Shown: positions 1-9,191, counted from the first letter of the stretch. The stretch is 64,000 bases of DNA from Flavobacterium cerinum (GCF_024496085.1 NZ_CP101751.1:3906001-3970000); one strand, 5' to 3'. Notes: generated by a model from the sequence alone, not told the origin. Numbers and translations are program-made.

Positions 1-1050
1 GGATATGCACTGTTAACACTTTTCGGAGTGATAACAGTGATTTTCTTTTTATTTAATGTACTTCCGGGGGATCCGGCCAGAATGATGCTTGATCAAAATG
101 AAAACTCCGAACAACTTGCTCTGGTTAAAAAGAAATACGGTTTCGATAAACCGATCGGGACACAATATTTATATTACTTAAACGACTTGTCACCTATCTC
201 ATTTCACAGTAAAAACAGTGCCGATTATACCTTTTTATCAGAAGGTAAATACAATGCATTACAACTGTTTTCTGTCGGAAATACGCAAGTGGTTTTAAAA
301 TCGCCTTACCTTAGAGAAAGCTTCCAGAAAAGCGGAAAAAAAGTAACTCAGGTCATTGGTGATACGCTACCGAATACCGTGATTCTTGCCTTTTTTGCCA
401 TTGTAATCGCTATTTTAATCGGAATTGTATTAGGAATAGTATCCGCTGTTTATAAAGACACCTGGCTGGATCGCGTAATTGCATTGGTAAGTACGCTGGG
501 AATGAGTATTCCCTCCTTTTTCAGCGCCATACTTTTTGCCTGGTTTTTCGGTTTCCTTTTACATCGTTACACCCATTTGAATATGACCGGAAGCTTATAC
601 GAAGTCGATGATTTCGGAAACGGAACCTATATCCAATGGAAAAATATTATACTGCCGGCGGTTGTTTTAGGTATTCGTCCGTTAGGTGTTGTAATCCAAT
701 TAATGCGAAACTCCTTATTGGAAGTAATGAGCCAGGATTATATCCGAACGGCCAGAGCCAAAGGATTAAGCGAAATTCAGGTAATTAAACGTCACGCTCT
801 AAAAAACGCATTAAATCCCGTAGTAACAGCTGTTTCCGGATGGTTTGCCTCCATGTTGGCCGGTGCCGTTTTCGTGGAATATATCTTCGGATGGAACGGA
901 CTCGGAAAAGAAATTGTGGACGCCTTAAACACCTTGGATCTGCCCGTAATTATGGGAGCTGTTTTAGTGATTGCGACTACTTTTGTCGTGATCAATATTC
1001 TGGTGGATATTATTTATGCCTATCTGGATCCTAAAATCAAATTACAATAA
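1..1050 (+). CDS. Peptide ABC transporter permease, DppB/OppB family (5' end outside window)
   Basis: This is the inner-membrane permease of a dipeptide/oligopeptide/nickel-type ABC importer. The frame is open from base 1, and the residues before the first internal GTG (GYALLTLFG) already belong to the first membrane helix, so the true start lies upstream and 349 residues are visible. The motif NVLPGDPAR after helix 1 is typical of DppB/OppB. A roughly 80-residue hydrophilic insert follows, then further helices. The EAA loop that docks on the ATPase is clear (RTARAKGLSEIQVIKRHALK), about two thirds of the way along. Partner genes (second permease, ATPase, binding protein) are not downstream, so they are upstream or elsewhere. 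Substrate cannot be told from the sequence. The family call is firm. Confidence 0.9.
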   Translation, partial: GYALLTLFGVITVIFFLFNVLPGDPARMMLDQNENSEQLALVKKKYGFDKPIGTQYLYYLNDLSPISFHSKNSADYTFLSEGKYNALQLFSVGNTQVVLKSPYLRESFQKSGKKVTQVIGDTLPNTVILAFFAIVIAILIGIVLGIVSAVYKDTWLDRVIALVSTLGMSIPSFFSAILFAWFFGFLLHRYTHLNMTGSLYEVDDFGNGTYIQWKNIILPAVVLGIRPLGVVIQLMRNSLLEVMSQDYIRTARAKGLSEIQVIKRHALKNALNPVVTAVSGWFASMLAGAVFVEYIFGWNGLGKEIVDALNTLDLPVIMGAVLVIATTFVVINILVDIIYAYLDPKIKLQ

Positions 1051-1108
1051 CATTTTCTTCACAGAAGATTTTATACTTTTATAACCGATTAAACTAAAAA
1101 AAATTGAT

Positions 1109-1609
1109 ATGAAAAACATAGTAGCCATGGCATTGATGCTGTTCTTGTCGATCGCCTGTACAAATGCTCAAACGCCGAAAGAATTCGCAAAAGAAAGTCT
1201 GGATTATAAAATGGTAAGCCTGGAAGGTCAGGAAATCACCTTTAAAGACGTGCTGAAAAAATACAAAGGAAAAACCGTTGTAATTGATGTTTGGGCATCA
1301 TGGTGTCCGGATTGTATCAAAGGAATGCCGAAAGTAGTTAACCTGCAACAACAGTTTACCGATGTGGTATATCTATTTATTTCGGCCGACAAAACACCGG
1401 AAGCCTGGAAAAAAGGGATCGAAAAATACAATGTAAAAGGAGAACATTACCTACTTACCGACGGTATGAAAGGAGCGTTCGGAAAATCAATAAAACTGGA
1501 TTGGATTCCGCGCTACATGGTTGTAGATAAAAAGGGAAAAATTGCCTTGTTCAAAGCCATTGAAGCCGACGATGAAAATCTGATTACGACTTTAAAAACT
1601 TTAAAATAA
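1109..1609 (+). CDS. TlpA-like thioredoxin-fold protein, exported
   Basis: A 166-residue protein of the TlpA/ResA thioredoxin-like class, which act as envelope thiol-disulfide reductases. An N-terminal hydrophobic signal (about residues 1-20) ends at Cys17 within SIAC, which may be a lipoprotein processing site, although position -3 is Ser rather than the usual Leu. The thioredoxin active site is WASWCPDC with Cys66 and Cys69; a CPDC core is less common than CxPC but occurs in this family. The cis-proline region (DWIPRYMVVD) is present. The stop codon overlaps the tpiA start (TAATG), so the two are very likely co-transcribed and translationally coupled. A near-match to the Bacteroidetes -7 box (TACTTTTA, 1074-1081) lies upstream. 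Partner proteins are unknown. Confidence 0.85.
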   Translation: MKNIVAMALMLFLSIACTNAQTPKEFAKESLDYKMVSLEGQEITFKDVLKKYKGKTVVIDVWASWCPDCIKGMPKVVNLQQQFTDVVYLFISADKTPEAWKKGIEKYNVKGEHYLLTDGMKGAFGKSIKLDWIPRYMVVDKKGKIALFKAIEADDENLITTLKTLK

Positions 1610-2364
1610 TGAGACACAGTATTGTTGCAGGAAACTGGAAAATGCATAAAAATGCATATGAAACCGAAGATTTATTAAACGAACTGATCGAGAAATTACC
1701 ATCTGATAAAGAAGTGGAAATTATTGTAGCACCTACGTTTGTAAATCTGTCTTCTGCGGTACAACATTTGGAATTTACCAATATCGGTGTAGCGGCACAA
1801 AACATGCATCAGGCTGAAAGCGGTGCTTTTACGGGTGAAATCTCTGCCGATATGCTAAAAAACATCGGAGTAGATATCGTGATTCTGGGACATTCGGAAA
1901 GACGTTCCTATTTTCACGAAACCGACGCGTTGTTAGCAAATAAAGTAGATACCGCTTTAAAGCACGAAATGCGTGTTATCTTCTGTTTTGGAGAAGAACT
2001 AAAAGACCGTCAGGACAAACAGCATTTTAACGTTGTGGAAAACCAACTAAAAGACGGATTATTTCACCTGGATGCCAAAGCCTGGGAAAATATCGTATTA
2101 GCTTACGAACCGGTTTGGGCAATCGGAACCGGCGAAACCGCCACTCCGGATCAGGCGCAGGAAATGCACCGTTTTATTCGTCAGATTGTAGAAGACAAAT
2201 ACGGTCTTGAAGTTGCTGAAAATGTTTCCATTTTATATGGCGGAAGTGTAAAACCGGATAATGCTCAGGAAATTTTTTCCAAACCGGATGTCGACGGTGG
2301 TTTAATTGGCGGTGCAGCTCTAAAAGCAGCTGATTTTGCTGCAATTGTAAACGCTGTTTCGTAA
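1609..2364 (+). CDS. tpiA: Triosephosphate isomerase
   Basis: Interconverts dihydroxyacetone phosphate and glyceraldehyde-3-phosphate in cytoplasmic glycolysis and gluconeogenesis. The 251 residues match the usual family length and are full-length. Catalytic residues are visible: Lys11 in GNWKM, His95 in LGHSERR and Glu167 in AYEPVWAIGTG. The phosphate-gripping segments YGGSVKPDN and GGLIGGAAL follow. The ATG shares a base with the stop of the thioredoxin-like gene, so expression is coupled to it. A rho-independent terminator follows at 2390-2419. Identification is certain. Confidence 0.98.
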   Translation: MRHSIVAGNWKMHKNAYETEDLLNELIEKLPSDKEVEIIVAPTFVNLSSAVQHLEFTNIGVAAQNMHQAESGAFTGEISADMLKNIGVDIVILGHSERRSYFHETDALLANKVDTALKHEMRVIFCFGEELKDRQDKQHFNVVENQLKDGLFHLDAKAWENIVLAYEPVWAIGTGETATPDQAQEMHRFIRQIVEDKYGLEVAENVSILYGGSVKPDNAQEIFSKPDVDGGLIGGAALKAADFAAIVNAVS

Positions 2365-2389
2365 TAATCCATACGCACAATATATTTGA

Positions 2390-2419
2390 AAGGTTGCCTA
2401 AATCAGGCAGCCTTTTTTT
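2390..2419 (+). terminator. Rho-independent terminator after tpiA
   Basis: A 10-bp stem (2390-2399 with 2405-2414, one G-U pair) with a 5-nt loop is followed by a T run to 2419. It closes the thioredoxin-tpiA unit. Confidence 0.9.
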
Positions 2420-2514
2420 ATTATCCAAATCCCAACGAGAACCGTTTCGAATGACGTAGTAGAAAATACTTTTTTGCTTAACATTTAAAACCCAATATAT
2501 TACATTTTTTCTAT

Positions 2515-2522
2515 TATATTTG
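2515..2522 (+). promoter_or_regulatory. Bacteroidetes-type -7 box (TATATTTG) for the secreted protein gene
   Basis: TATATTTG is a perfect match to the TAnnTTTG consensus. It lies 39 bp before the ATG at 2562 and just after the tpiA terminator. No TTG is seen at the expected -33 distance. The box overlaps an in-frame TTG at 2520, which argues against that codon being the start. Confidence 0.55.
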
Positions 2523-2561
2523 AAAACAAACCAACAAACAACCAATCAATTTAACAATTTT

Positions 2562-4007
2562 ATGAAAAAATTTACTCTAATCCTTTTACTTCTCCCCTTT
2601 CTTGCATTCTCGCAAAAATTAAAAACCAAAAAGGATCGTATCCTGATTGACGAAAAAGAAGTGGCTATTTTTAAAGAACCCGTTCGCGATCAATATCAGT
2701 TATTTGATCTAAAAGGCAACAAACAATTTACCGTTGAATACAAAGGAATGTCGGAAGGCAAAACTATCCTGAATCAATGGTTACTTCTGACTTCCGCTGA
2801 TGAGTCCAAAAAAACGGAAATCCCGTATGAAGTTTTGATCAACTCATTAAGTCCGTCTCGTATTATGTTTCATTTACTTTCAGCTAAATATGAATTGTTT
2901 GATGAAAACGGATTTAATCAGTCAAAAATTGATGCTTTTTTTAATACGCAAAGAGAAAGCATCAGCGACAAAACCTTAAAAACCAAAATGGAAGTTGTTT
3001 CTTCTAAAAAAGATAAACAGGAAAAAGTAGCGCGTTACCGCCCGTTTGTTAAAAATGACGGTACGATTATGTTTGGCGGTACAGCGGGAACGAATATCGT
3101 AGGAAAAGCAATGTCGTCTACTTATACCGCTTTCGGGAATAATAATACCGTAAATGTATATGATCTGGATAATGTTCAGGTGGCAACAGCCAGAGCTACA
3201 GGTAACATGAATAATGATGTAGAGGTTACTCTTTTTAATGACAGTAAATTTACATACCCGGCCGAAAAACGTTTTGCCGGTCCGGATAACAGTTCGTTCG
3301 TCAAAGAACTTATCGAAGAATTGGTTTACCGCGATATTACTTTAGGGCATCAGGCAAAAAGCTATAACCGCAATCTGATGAACGAAAAGATCAAACTGGC
3401 AAAAGAACGCAGTCGTAATATCTATAATGTAAACGGATATGCCTTTGATGAAAAAGGAACGCGTTATGACGGAATTATCACGGCTCAATTTGAAAAACTG
3501 GATATCAACCAGACCGGTGATACTCAGGTAGTCGATGCAATTGACAATTACGGAAAAAACGTTTCGATTAAATACAAAAATGAAAAAGGCAAGGAACGTA
3601 CAATAACGCTATCAGCAAAAGACAATGTACGCTTTTTTGTTAAAAACAGCGATGGAAGCGAAACCGGTTACGAAGGCATGAAAGTAAAAGGCGACGCTAT
3701 GAAAAAATTATCCAACGCCATGTCGTTAGGGTTTAACAATGCTTATTTTTATGAAGTAATCCATAACAGCAAAGGCAATAGTGTTTTGGTTGATCCGGTT
3801 GAAGACGATCGTTTTGTGATCAAATTAAAAAACAAGTCGGAAGGTCAAATGATCGATAAAAGAAATAATGAAAAACTGACCGTACAACTTGCCGAGTACC
3901 TTTCAGGTTGTAAAAAATTAGCCGCTGAAATAAAAAAAGGAGCTTTTGATTTGAAAAATTCAGAAAATCTAATTAATATTGTTAACGAATATAATGATTG
4001 CGAATAA
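2562..4007 (+). CDS. Secreted/periplasmic protein of unknown function
   Basis: I do not recognise a family. The 481-residue product begins with a clear type I signal peptide (MKKFTLILLLLPFLAFSQ), which fixes the start at this ATG; an in-frame upstream TTG would put charged residues before the signal and sits in the promoter. The mature part is hydrophilic and beta-rich, with no membrane helix after the signal. A short segment near residue 170 (GTIMFGGTAGTNIVGKAMSS) is Gly-rich. Two Cys lie in the last 35 residues or so (SGCKKLAAE, and a Cys next to the C-terminus), possibly a disulfide. The gene is a single transcription unit, with a promoter box upstream and a bidirectional terminator downstream. 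It probably acts in the periplasm or at the outer membrane; function is not inferable. Confidence 0.75.
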   Translation: MKKFTLILLLLPFLAFSQKLKTKKDRILIDEKEVAIFKEPVRDQYQLFDLKGNKQFTVEYKGMSEGKTILNQWLLLTSADESKKTEIPYEVLINSLSPSRIMFHLLSAKYELFDENGFNQSKIDAFFNTQRESISDKTLKTKMEVVSSKKDKQEKVARYRPFVKNDGTIMFGGTAGTNIVGKAMSSTYTAFGNNNTVNVYDLDNVQVATARATGNMNNDVEVTLFNDSKFTYPAEKRFAGPDNSSFVKELIEELVYRDITLGHQAKSYNRNLMNEKIKLAKERSRNIYNVNGYAFDEKGTRYDGIITAQFEKLDINQTGDTQVVDAIDNYGKNVSIKYKNEKGKERTITLSAKDNVRFFVKNSDGSETGYEGMKVKGDAMKKLSNAMSLGFNNAYFYEVIHNSKGNSVLVDPVEDDRFVIKLKNKSEGQMIDKRNNEKLTVQLAEYLSGCKKLAAEIKKGAFDLKNSENLINIVNEYNDCE

Positions 4008-4025
4008 AAATTAACATCCCCCATT

Positions 4026-4059
4026 AAAAATGCCCGTTGTTTACACCGGGCATTTTTTT
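4026..4059. terminator. Bidirectional terminator between convergent genes
   Basis: A 10-bp perfect stem (4027-4036 with 4047-4056) has an A run on one side and a T run on the other. It can stop transcription from both the plus-strand secreted-protein gene and the minus-strand LamG-like gene. Confidence 0.9.
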
Positions 4060-4744
4060 ATTCCGAAAACAGGAAAAACGGCTTTTCATAAGGCTTCCCG
4101 ACGAATTGTTCCATCGGAATTTCTTTTTTGATCTTATATAAAGTGACCTTTTTTAGCTGAGCCGTTCCGTTTACAGCAAAACCGAATTTTCCATTATTTT
4201 GAACGATTCTTTCAGAATCTGTAAATTTTATGATTTCTTCATTATTAATCCATACAAAAAATTGATTTCCGGATTTTTGTATTTTCCAGTCGAGCCATTC
4301 TTCTTTCATCGGAATTTTCACTTTAGGTAATTTTCCGATATGTCCGGTTGTTCGGATATAACTTCTTTCTTTTTCCGGATTCGAAAACAACGAACGATCT
4401 TCTATAGCCACTCTGCTTTCAAGTTGATTGTATAAAATACCCAGATATTTTTCCTTTTGTACATTCAGCATTACCTCAAACAGATTGGATGAAGGCGTTA
4501 CTAAAGTTGAAAAGGTCAGCACATAATTAGCCGGCAGTTCTTTCTTTGCGGTCAAAATAGCCCAATCACTATTTTTAATCCCTTTTACAAGCTTTTCATC
4601 CCGATTAACTTCCCAAGTCCCGTTAACCTGATTCCAATGCTTTAAACGGGCATTTGTAAACCGTTCTTCAAATACTTCCTGAAATGGTGTTTTTGGGTTC
4701 GGGATACTTCCAAACAACAAAAGCCATAATACAAGTTGTTTCAT
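4058..4744 (-). CDS. Exported LamG/concanavalin-like domain protein, function unknown
   Basis: A 228-residue protein with an N-terminal signal sequence (MKQLVLWLLLFGSIPN). That signal is the reason for choosing the internal ATG at 4744 over the ATG 45 bases further up. The body looks like a single concanavalin-A-like beta-sandwich of the kind seen in DUF1080 or GH43-associated modules: EVFEERFTNARLKHWNQVNG, then GTWEV, ILTAKKELP, and a terminal strand GKFGFAVNGTAQLKKVTLYK. No catalytic residues can be assigned, so it may be a carbohydrate-binding module rather than an enzyme. It lies downstream of exbB-exbD on the same strand (69-nt gap) and could be co-transcribed. Its stop codon lies at the edge of the bidirectional terminator. 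Confidence 0.65.
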   Translation of the reverse strand: MKQLVLWLLLFGSIPNPKTPFQEVFEERFTNARLKHWNQVNGTWEVNRDEKLVKGIKNSDWAILTAKKELPANYVLTFSTLVTPSSNLFEVMLNVQKEKYLGILYNQLESRVAIEDRSLFSNPEKERSYIRTTGHIGKLPKVKIPMKEEWLDWKIQKSGNQFFVWINNEEIIKFTDSERIVQNNGKFGFAVNGTAQLKKVTLYKIKKEIPMEQFVGKPYEKPFFLFSE

Positions 4745-4813
4745 GTTTTTCAGACGTTTCTGTTCATAAAAAAAGTGGTCTAAAACCACTTCTTCTATTT
4801 TATTGTTATTATG

Positions 4814-5209
4814 TTAACTTTTCGCTGTTGCGATTACAAATTTCAATTTATTCCGAACACCAATTTGTAACAGATCAACTAAATCCTGCACTTGTAGGTT
4901 ATACGGAATTCGCACTACTATCGTTTGTTCTTTTTGCGTTCCTAATTTTTCCAGCAATTTCGCTTCCAATTCGTCAAAAGGCACTTCATTTTTATCAACG
5001 AAATAGTGTTTATCTTCTGTAACGGAAAGACTGATGTATTGTTTGTTTGTTGTTTCCTTTGCTTCTGCCTTAGGTAACATCAAATTGATTACATTCGGAT
5101 TTGCCAATGTTGATATAATCAGGAAAAACAGCAATAAAAAGAACATGATGTCACTCAAAGCAGAGGATGCTACTTCGGCGTGAAAACGTCTATTTCTTTT
5201 AATTCTCAT
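4814..5209 (-). CDS. exbD: ExbD/TolR-family proton-motive-force transducer
   Basis: A 131-residue inner-membrane protein with the standard ExbD/TolR plan: a short cytoplasmic N-terminus (MRIKRNRRFHAEVASSALSD), one transmembrane helix (about residues 20-38) beginning with the conserved protonatable Asp of SALSDIMFFLL, and a periplasmic domain with alternating beta and alpha elements. It forms a proton channel with ExbB/TolQ that energises TonB-dependent outer-membrane transport or envelope constriction. The gene starts 5 nt after the exbB stop, so they form an operon. There is no TonB gene beside it, so whether it serves TonB or a TolA-like partner is open. Confidence 0.9.
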   Translation of the reverse strand: MRIKRNRRFHAEVASSALSDIMFFLLLFFLIISTLANPNVINLMLPKAEAKETTNKQYISLSVTEDKHYFVDKNEVPFDELEAKLLEKLGTQKEQTIVVRIPYNLQVQDLVDLLQIGVRNKLKFVIATAKS

Positions 5210-5214
5210 TGGGC

Positions 5215-5922
5215 TTATTTGTTATTAGGCTGTTGAATTACATTGATAAATTCCAATCCCTGACGCTGAATATTCAGTGAAAAATGGTCGATCATCATAT
5301 TGAAAAAGTGGTACGCTGCATAGGCAATAACCCCTACAATTAGTCCTAAACCACTACTGATCATTTTTTCGTACAAACCGCCGGAAATGTTACCGATACT
5401 GATATTTTCCGTTATCGAAATCGTATAGAAAATTTTAATTACCCCGGAAATTGTCCCGATAAATCCTAAAATCGGTGCAATACCTGCTACGATTCCTAAA
5501 TAACCTAGTTTCTTCTCCATTAACCCCATTTCAATATTGGCACTTTTCTCCAAAGCCAAATCAATTTCATTGATAGGTCTTCCGATTGTATTCACACCGT
5601 TGCGCAATACCGCTCCGTAAGCTGTATTTGCTTTATCACAAATCATCGCAGCCGACTGTATATTACCGGAATTTAACTGGTATTTTAATTCATTGATCAG
5701 CGAATTATCCAATTTAGTTTGTTTTTTGATATACAAATAACGTTCGATAATGATGTATAATGTCAGGAAGAATAAAATGAAAATCGGGATTACCATTACC
5801 CCACCTTTCATGATCAACTGGAAGAAATTAACGGATTCTATCGCTGTATTCGCCACTACTGGTTCATTTACAACTGGTTCTGCCGGAACCGGGTTAGCTT
5901 GCAACAAAAAATTAAAAATCAT
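5215..5922 (-). CDS. exbB: ExbB/TolQ/MotA proton channel family protein
   Basis: A 235-residue polytopic inner-membrane protein and the partner of the adjacent ExbD. Three transmembrane segments are visible at about residues 38-62, 138-160 and 184-208, with the large cytoplasmic loop between the first two. The conserved pore region GIVAGIAPILGFIGTISGVI and the third helix SSGLGLIVGVIAYAAYHFF match the MotA_TolQ_ExbB domain. A Pro/Val-rich periplasmic N-terminal extension (residues about 10-30) is typical of Bacteroidetes versions. Transcription comes from the 172-nt gap upstream (5923-6094). Confidence 0.9.
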   Translation of the reverse strand: MIFNFLLQANPVPAEPVVNEPVVANTAIESVNFFQLIMKGGVMVIPIFILFFLTLYIIIERYLYIKKQTKLDNSLINELKYQLNSGNIQSAAMICDKANTAYGAVLRNGVNTIGRPINEIDLALEKSANIEMGLMEKKLGYLGIVAGIAPILGFIGTISGVIKIFYTISITENISIGNISGGLYEKMISSGLGLIVGVIAYAAYHFFNMMIDHFSLNIQRQGLEFINVIQQPNNK

Positions 5923-6047
5923 GTTCTACAAATTCGTTTTTATTTGGGTTAAATATAAGTATTTGCTTTTTAAAATAGCAACTACTATACCATAAATAAC
6001 GAAATTTAGGCGGAAAGCGTATTTTGTTTTGAAAAATTTTAGCGCAT

Positions 6048-6074
6048 AAAAAAAGGCCCGCTAATTGCGAGCCT
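6048..6074 (-). terminator. Rho-independent terminator after secDF
   Basis: On the minus strand an 8-bp stem (6067-6074 with 6054-6061, one wobble pair) is followed by seven T residues. It closes the secDF transcript 20 nt past the stop. Confidence 0.85.
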
Positions 6075-6094
6075 CTTCTATTTTGAAAAAAATG

Positions 6095-9052
6095 TTATTC
6101 TTCTGTCTTATTGTGACGTACTTCAATTTCTTCTCTTTCTTTTTTCGTAACCGTATCACAAAGTACCGGTGTAGCGATAAATAATGAAGAATATGTACCC
6201 ACTGTAATACCTACTAACATCGCAAAGATAAATCCACGGATTGACTCACCTCCGAAGATGAACATGATTAACAATACTAATAATAATGTTAATGATGTAT
6301 TGATTGTTCTTGATAATGTAGTATTAATCGATTTATTTACGATATCGTTGAAATGACCTTTTGTATTACCGGCAAGGTATTCACGTACTCTGTCAAATAC
6401 AATTACGGTATCATTCATTGAGTATCCGATTACTGTAAGGATAGCCGCGATAAAGTGCTGATCCATTTCCATGTGGAACGGCATAAACTTGTAGCAAAGT
6501 GAGTAGATACCCAATACAAAGATTACGTCGTGTGCTACCGCTGCAATCGCTCCTAATGAATACTGCCATTTACGGAAAGAGATCATTAAATAAACGAATA
6601 CAATTGCCATAGATCCTAATACAGCCCAGTACGAGTTCGTTTTGATATCGTCAGAAACAGCTGCACTTACTTTTGAAGCTTGTAATAATCCGATTTTTTT
6701 ACCGTCGAATGTATTGATAAACTTATCATAAGTAATATTGTTTGAGTAGAAAGGTTTTAAAGCATTGTATAACTTCTCATTTACCTCTTTATCTACTTCA
6801 GAACTTGTTTCCTGAACTTTATATTTTGTTGTAATTTTCAACTGGTTAGCATCACCGAATATTTTCGCTTCTGCACTTCCGAACACTTCTTCTTTTGATA
6901 ATGCATCTGCAATTTCAGATGGTTCAATTGCTTTTTCGAATTTCACCTGGAAAGTTCTACCTCCAACGAAGTCAACTCCTTCATCTAATCCGTTAATTGC
7001 AAAAGAAATACAGCTTACTACTACTACTAATCCGGAGAATAAGTACGTCCATTTTTTGATTTTTAAGAAGTCAAAGTGGAAGTTTGTAAACCAGTTTTTA
7101 GTAACTGCCGTTGAGAATTCTAATTTATTTCCTCTGCTTACACTCCAGTCTAACAACATTCTTGTAATGAAGATTGATGTAAACAATGAAGTAAAGATAC
7201 CGATCAATAATGTTGTTGCGAAACCTTTAATTGGTCCTGTTCCGAAGATCAATAATACCAAACCGGTTAATACGTGTGTTACGTTAGCATCGGTAATCGA
7301 TGACATCGCACCTCTCCATGTAAACGAGAATCGAACTGCTTCGTCTAGTGATTTACCTAAACGCAATTCTTCTTTTGCTCTTTCGTAGATAATGATATTC
7401 GCATCCACCGCAGTACCCATTGTCAATACGATACCCGCGATACCCGGTAATGTTAACACAGCACCTAAGCTAGCTAAGATTCCGAATAAGAATAATAAGT
7501 TCACTGCTAAAGCTACGTTTGCATACCATCCTGCTTTACCATAGTAGAATACCATCCATAATGATACTAATAATAAACCTACTAATGATGATGTGATACC
7601 GTTATCAATAGCTTCTTGTCCTAATGACGGACCTACAACTTCTGACTGTACAATTTCTGCAGATGCCGGTAATTTACCTGCTCTTAAGATGTTTGCTAAG
7701 TCTTTTGTTTCTGCTACGTTAAATACACCTGAAATTTCAGAACGTCCTCCTGCAATTGGTCCGGAAGAAACTCCCGGTGCGGAGTACACAATGTTATCTA
7801 ATACAATAGCAATATTGCTTTGTTGTGTATACGCTTTTCCTGTTAACTCTTCCCATTTCTTCGCTCCTGTTGCGTTCATCTGCATGGTTACAGACGGACG
7901 TCCCATTTGGTCGAATGATTCTCTTGCATCAGTAATAACACCTCCGCTTAATGGCGGAATACCTTCTCTGTTTGCTTTTAAAGCATATAATTCTACTACG
8001 TTCGGTGATTTCGGATTTAATTTACCCCATGCAAAACGAACATAACGTTGCTCTGCCGGTAATAAAGAACGGATATCGTCTCTTTTTAAATATCCATTAA
8101 CTTTTGCAGTATCTTTTGGATTAAAGTAAGCCAATACCGGACTTCCTTGTTGTCCGCCACCTACTACTAAATCCAATAACGGATTGTTTCCTTTTTTAGC
8201 AGCGGCAGAATCCGTTGCTTTATTCGTTAACAATGAATCGATTTCAGATGTTTTCGGAGCTTCTTTTGTTTCAACAGTTGCTTTTTCTGTTTTCTTTAAA
8301 ACTTCATTAGCTGCTAAAAGGAAGTTTCCGATTTCGTCTACTTTATAAGTTTCCCAGAACTCTAACTGAGCTGTACTTTGTAATAATTTTGTGATACGAT
8401 CTACATCTTTCGCTCCCGGAAGCTCTACTAAGATTCTTCCTGACTCTCCTAATTTCTGAATGTTTGGCTGAGTTACACCGAATTTGTCGATACGCTCTCT
8501 TAATACACGGAATGCACTTTCTACAGACTCTTCCACTTTTTTTCTAAGAACGGCTTTTACCTGAGCATCGGACATATCAAATTTGATAACATCACTTAAG
8601 TTTCTGTTTCCAAAAATTTCAGGTGATGCCAATTTTGTTCCTCCGTTCGATTCTTTATCAAAAGCGATGAAGAAAGCGTCCAAATAACTTTGGTTACCTT
8701 CTCTGTTTTTAGTTGCTTCTGCAAGCGCTTTATTGAAAACTGGATTTTTAGAATTATTCGCTAATCCTTTCAATACGTCTTTAACCGAAATCTGAAGAAT
8801 CACGTTGATTCCTCCTTCTAGGTCAAGACCTTTATTAATTTGTTTAGCTCTTACTTCATTAAAAGTATGACCTAAAAAAACTTTTTCTTTACCAATAGAG
8901 TCCAAATAAGACAACTCTTTTTTAGAGTCTCCATTTGCAAAGACTTTCGCCTTACGCTCTATATTATTGGTAACAAATGTGAAGGATAGCTGGTAAATAC
9001 TTACCAGTGCAAAAAGTATTGCAAAAAATTTAATGAGTCCTTTATTCTGCAT
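6095..9052 (-). CDS. secDF: Protein translocase SecDF, fused form
   Basis: Proton-driven accessory subunit of the Sec translocon that pulls exported proteins to the periplasmic side. At 985 residues it is a natural fusion of SecD (about 1-640) and SecF (about 660-985), as usual in Bacteroidetes. Visible landmarks are the N-terminal helix (about 9-27); the SecD D1 motif GLDLEGGINVILQI; a first-periplasmic-domain insert rich in Ala/Thr/Lys; TM helices with TMGTAVDANIIIYERAKEEL and the following SSITDANVTHVLTG; then the SecF motifs GVDFVGGRTFQVKF and GYSMNDTVIVFDRVREYL. Both Asp-containing proton-path motifs are intact. It is a single transcription unit with its own promoter (9093-9123) and terminator. 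Confidence 0.97.
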   Translation of the reverse strand: MQNKGLIKFFAILFALVSIYQLSFTFVTNNIERKAKVFANGDSKKELSYLDSIGKEKVFLGHTFNEVRAKQINKGLDLEGGINVILQISVKDVLKGLANNSKNPVFNKALAEATKNREGNQSYLDAFFIAFDKESNGGTKLASPEIFGNRNLSDVIKFDMSDAQVKAVLRKKVEESVESAFRVLRERIDKFGVTQPNIQKLGESGRILVELPGAKDVDRITKLLQSTAQLEFWETYKVDEIGNFLLAANEVLKKTEKATVETKEAPKTSEIDSLLTNKATDSAAAKKGNNPLLDLVVGGGQQGSPVLAYFNPKDTAKVNGYLKRDDIRSLLPAEQRYVRFAWGKLNPKSPNVVELYALKANREGIPPLSGGVITDARESFDQMGRPSVTMQMNATGAKKWEELTGKAYTQQSNIAIVLDNIVYSAPGVSSGPIAGGRSEISGVFNVAETKDLANILRAGKLPASAEIVQSEVVGPSLGQEAIDNGITSSLVGLLLVSLWMVFYYGKAGWYANVALAVNLLFLFGILASLGAVLTLPGIAGIVLTMGTAVDANIIIYERAKEELRLGKSLDEAVRFSFTWRGAMSSITDANVTHVLTGLVLLIFGTGPIKGFATTLLIGIFTSLFTSIFITRMLLDWSVSRGNKLEFSTAVTKNWFTNFHFDFLKIKKWTYLFSGLVVVVSCISFAINGLDEGVDFVGGRTFQVKFEKAIEPSEIADALSKEEVFGSAEAKIFGDANQLKITTKYKVQETSSEVDKEVNEKLYNALKPFYSNNITYDKFINTFDGKKIGLLQASKVSAAVSDDIKTNSYWAVLGSMAIVFVYLMISFRKWQYSLGAIAAVAHDVIFVLGIYSLCYKFMPFHMEMDQHFIAAILTVIGYSMNDTVIVFDRVREYLAGNTKGHFNDIVNKSINTTLSRTINTSLTLLLVLLIMFIFGGESIRGFIFAMLVGITVGTYSSLFIATPVLCDTVTKKEREEIEVRHNKTEE

Positions 9053-9092
9053 TATTACTAAATATTAATTATTCATTTTTTTCAAAAACGAG

Positions 9093-9123
9093 CAAATATA
9101 TAATTTACCAAAAGATTAACCAA
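9093..9123 (-). promoter_or_regulatory. Bacteroidetes-type promoter of secDF
   Basis: On the minus strand TTG (complement of 9121-9123) is followed after 20 bp by TATATTTG (complement of 9093-9100), a perfect -7 box. It lies about 41 bp before the secDF ATG. The spacing matches the housekeeping sigma consensus known in Flavobacterium and Bacteroides. Confidence 0.7.
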
Positions 9124-9142
9124 TTAATTTGCCAATATTATC

Positions 9143-9170
9143 AAAAAAAAAGACTGCTCTGCGCAGCCTT
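9143..9170 (-). terminator. Rho-independent terminator after mdh
   Basis: A 7-bp stem on the minus strand (9163-9169 with 9151-9157, one G-U pair) is followed by eight T residues. Confidence 0.8.
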
Positions 9171-9191
9171 CCTTTATTTCTTCTGAATTGA

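Noticed and set aside
7593..8045. 150-residue frame opposite secDF
   Set aside because: Lies wholly antisense to conserved SecD motifs; no homology pattern of its own.
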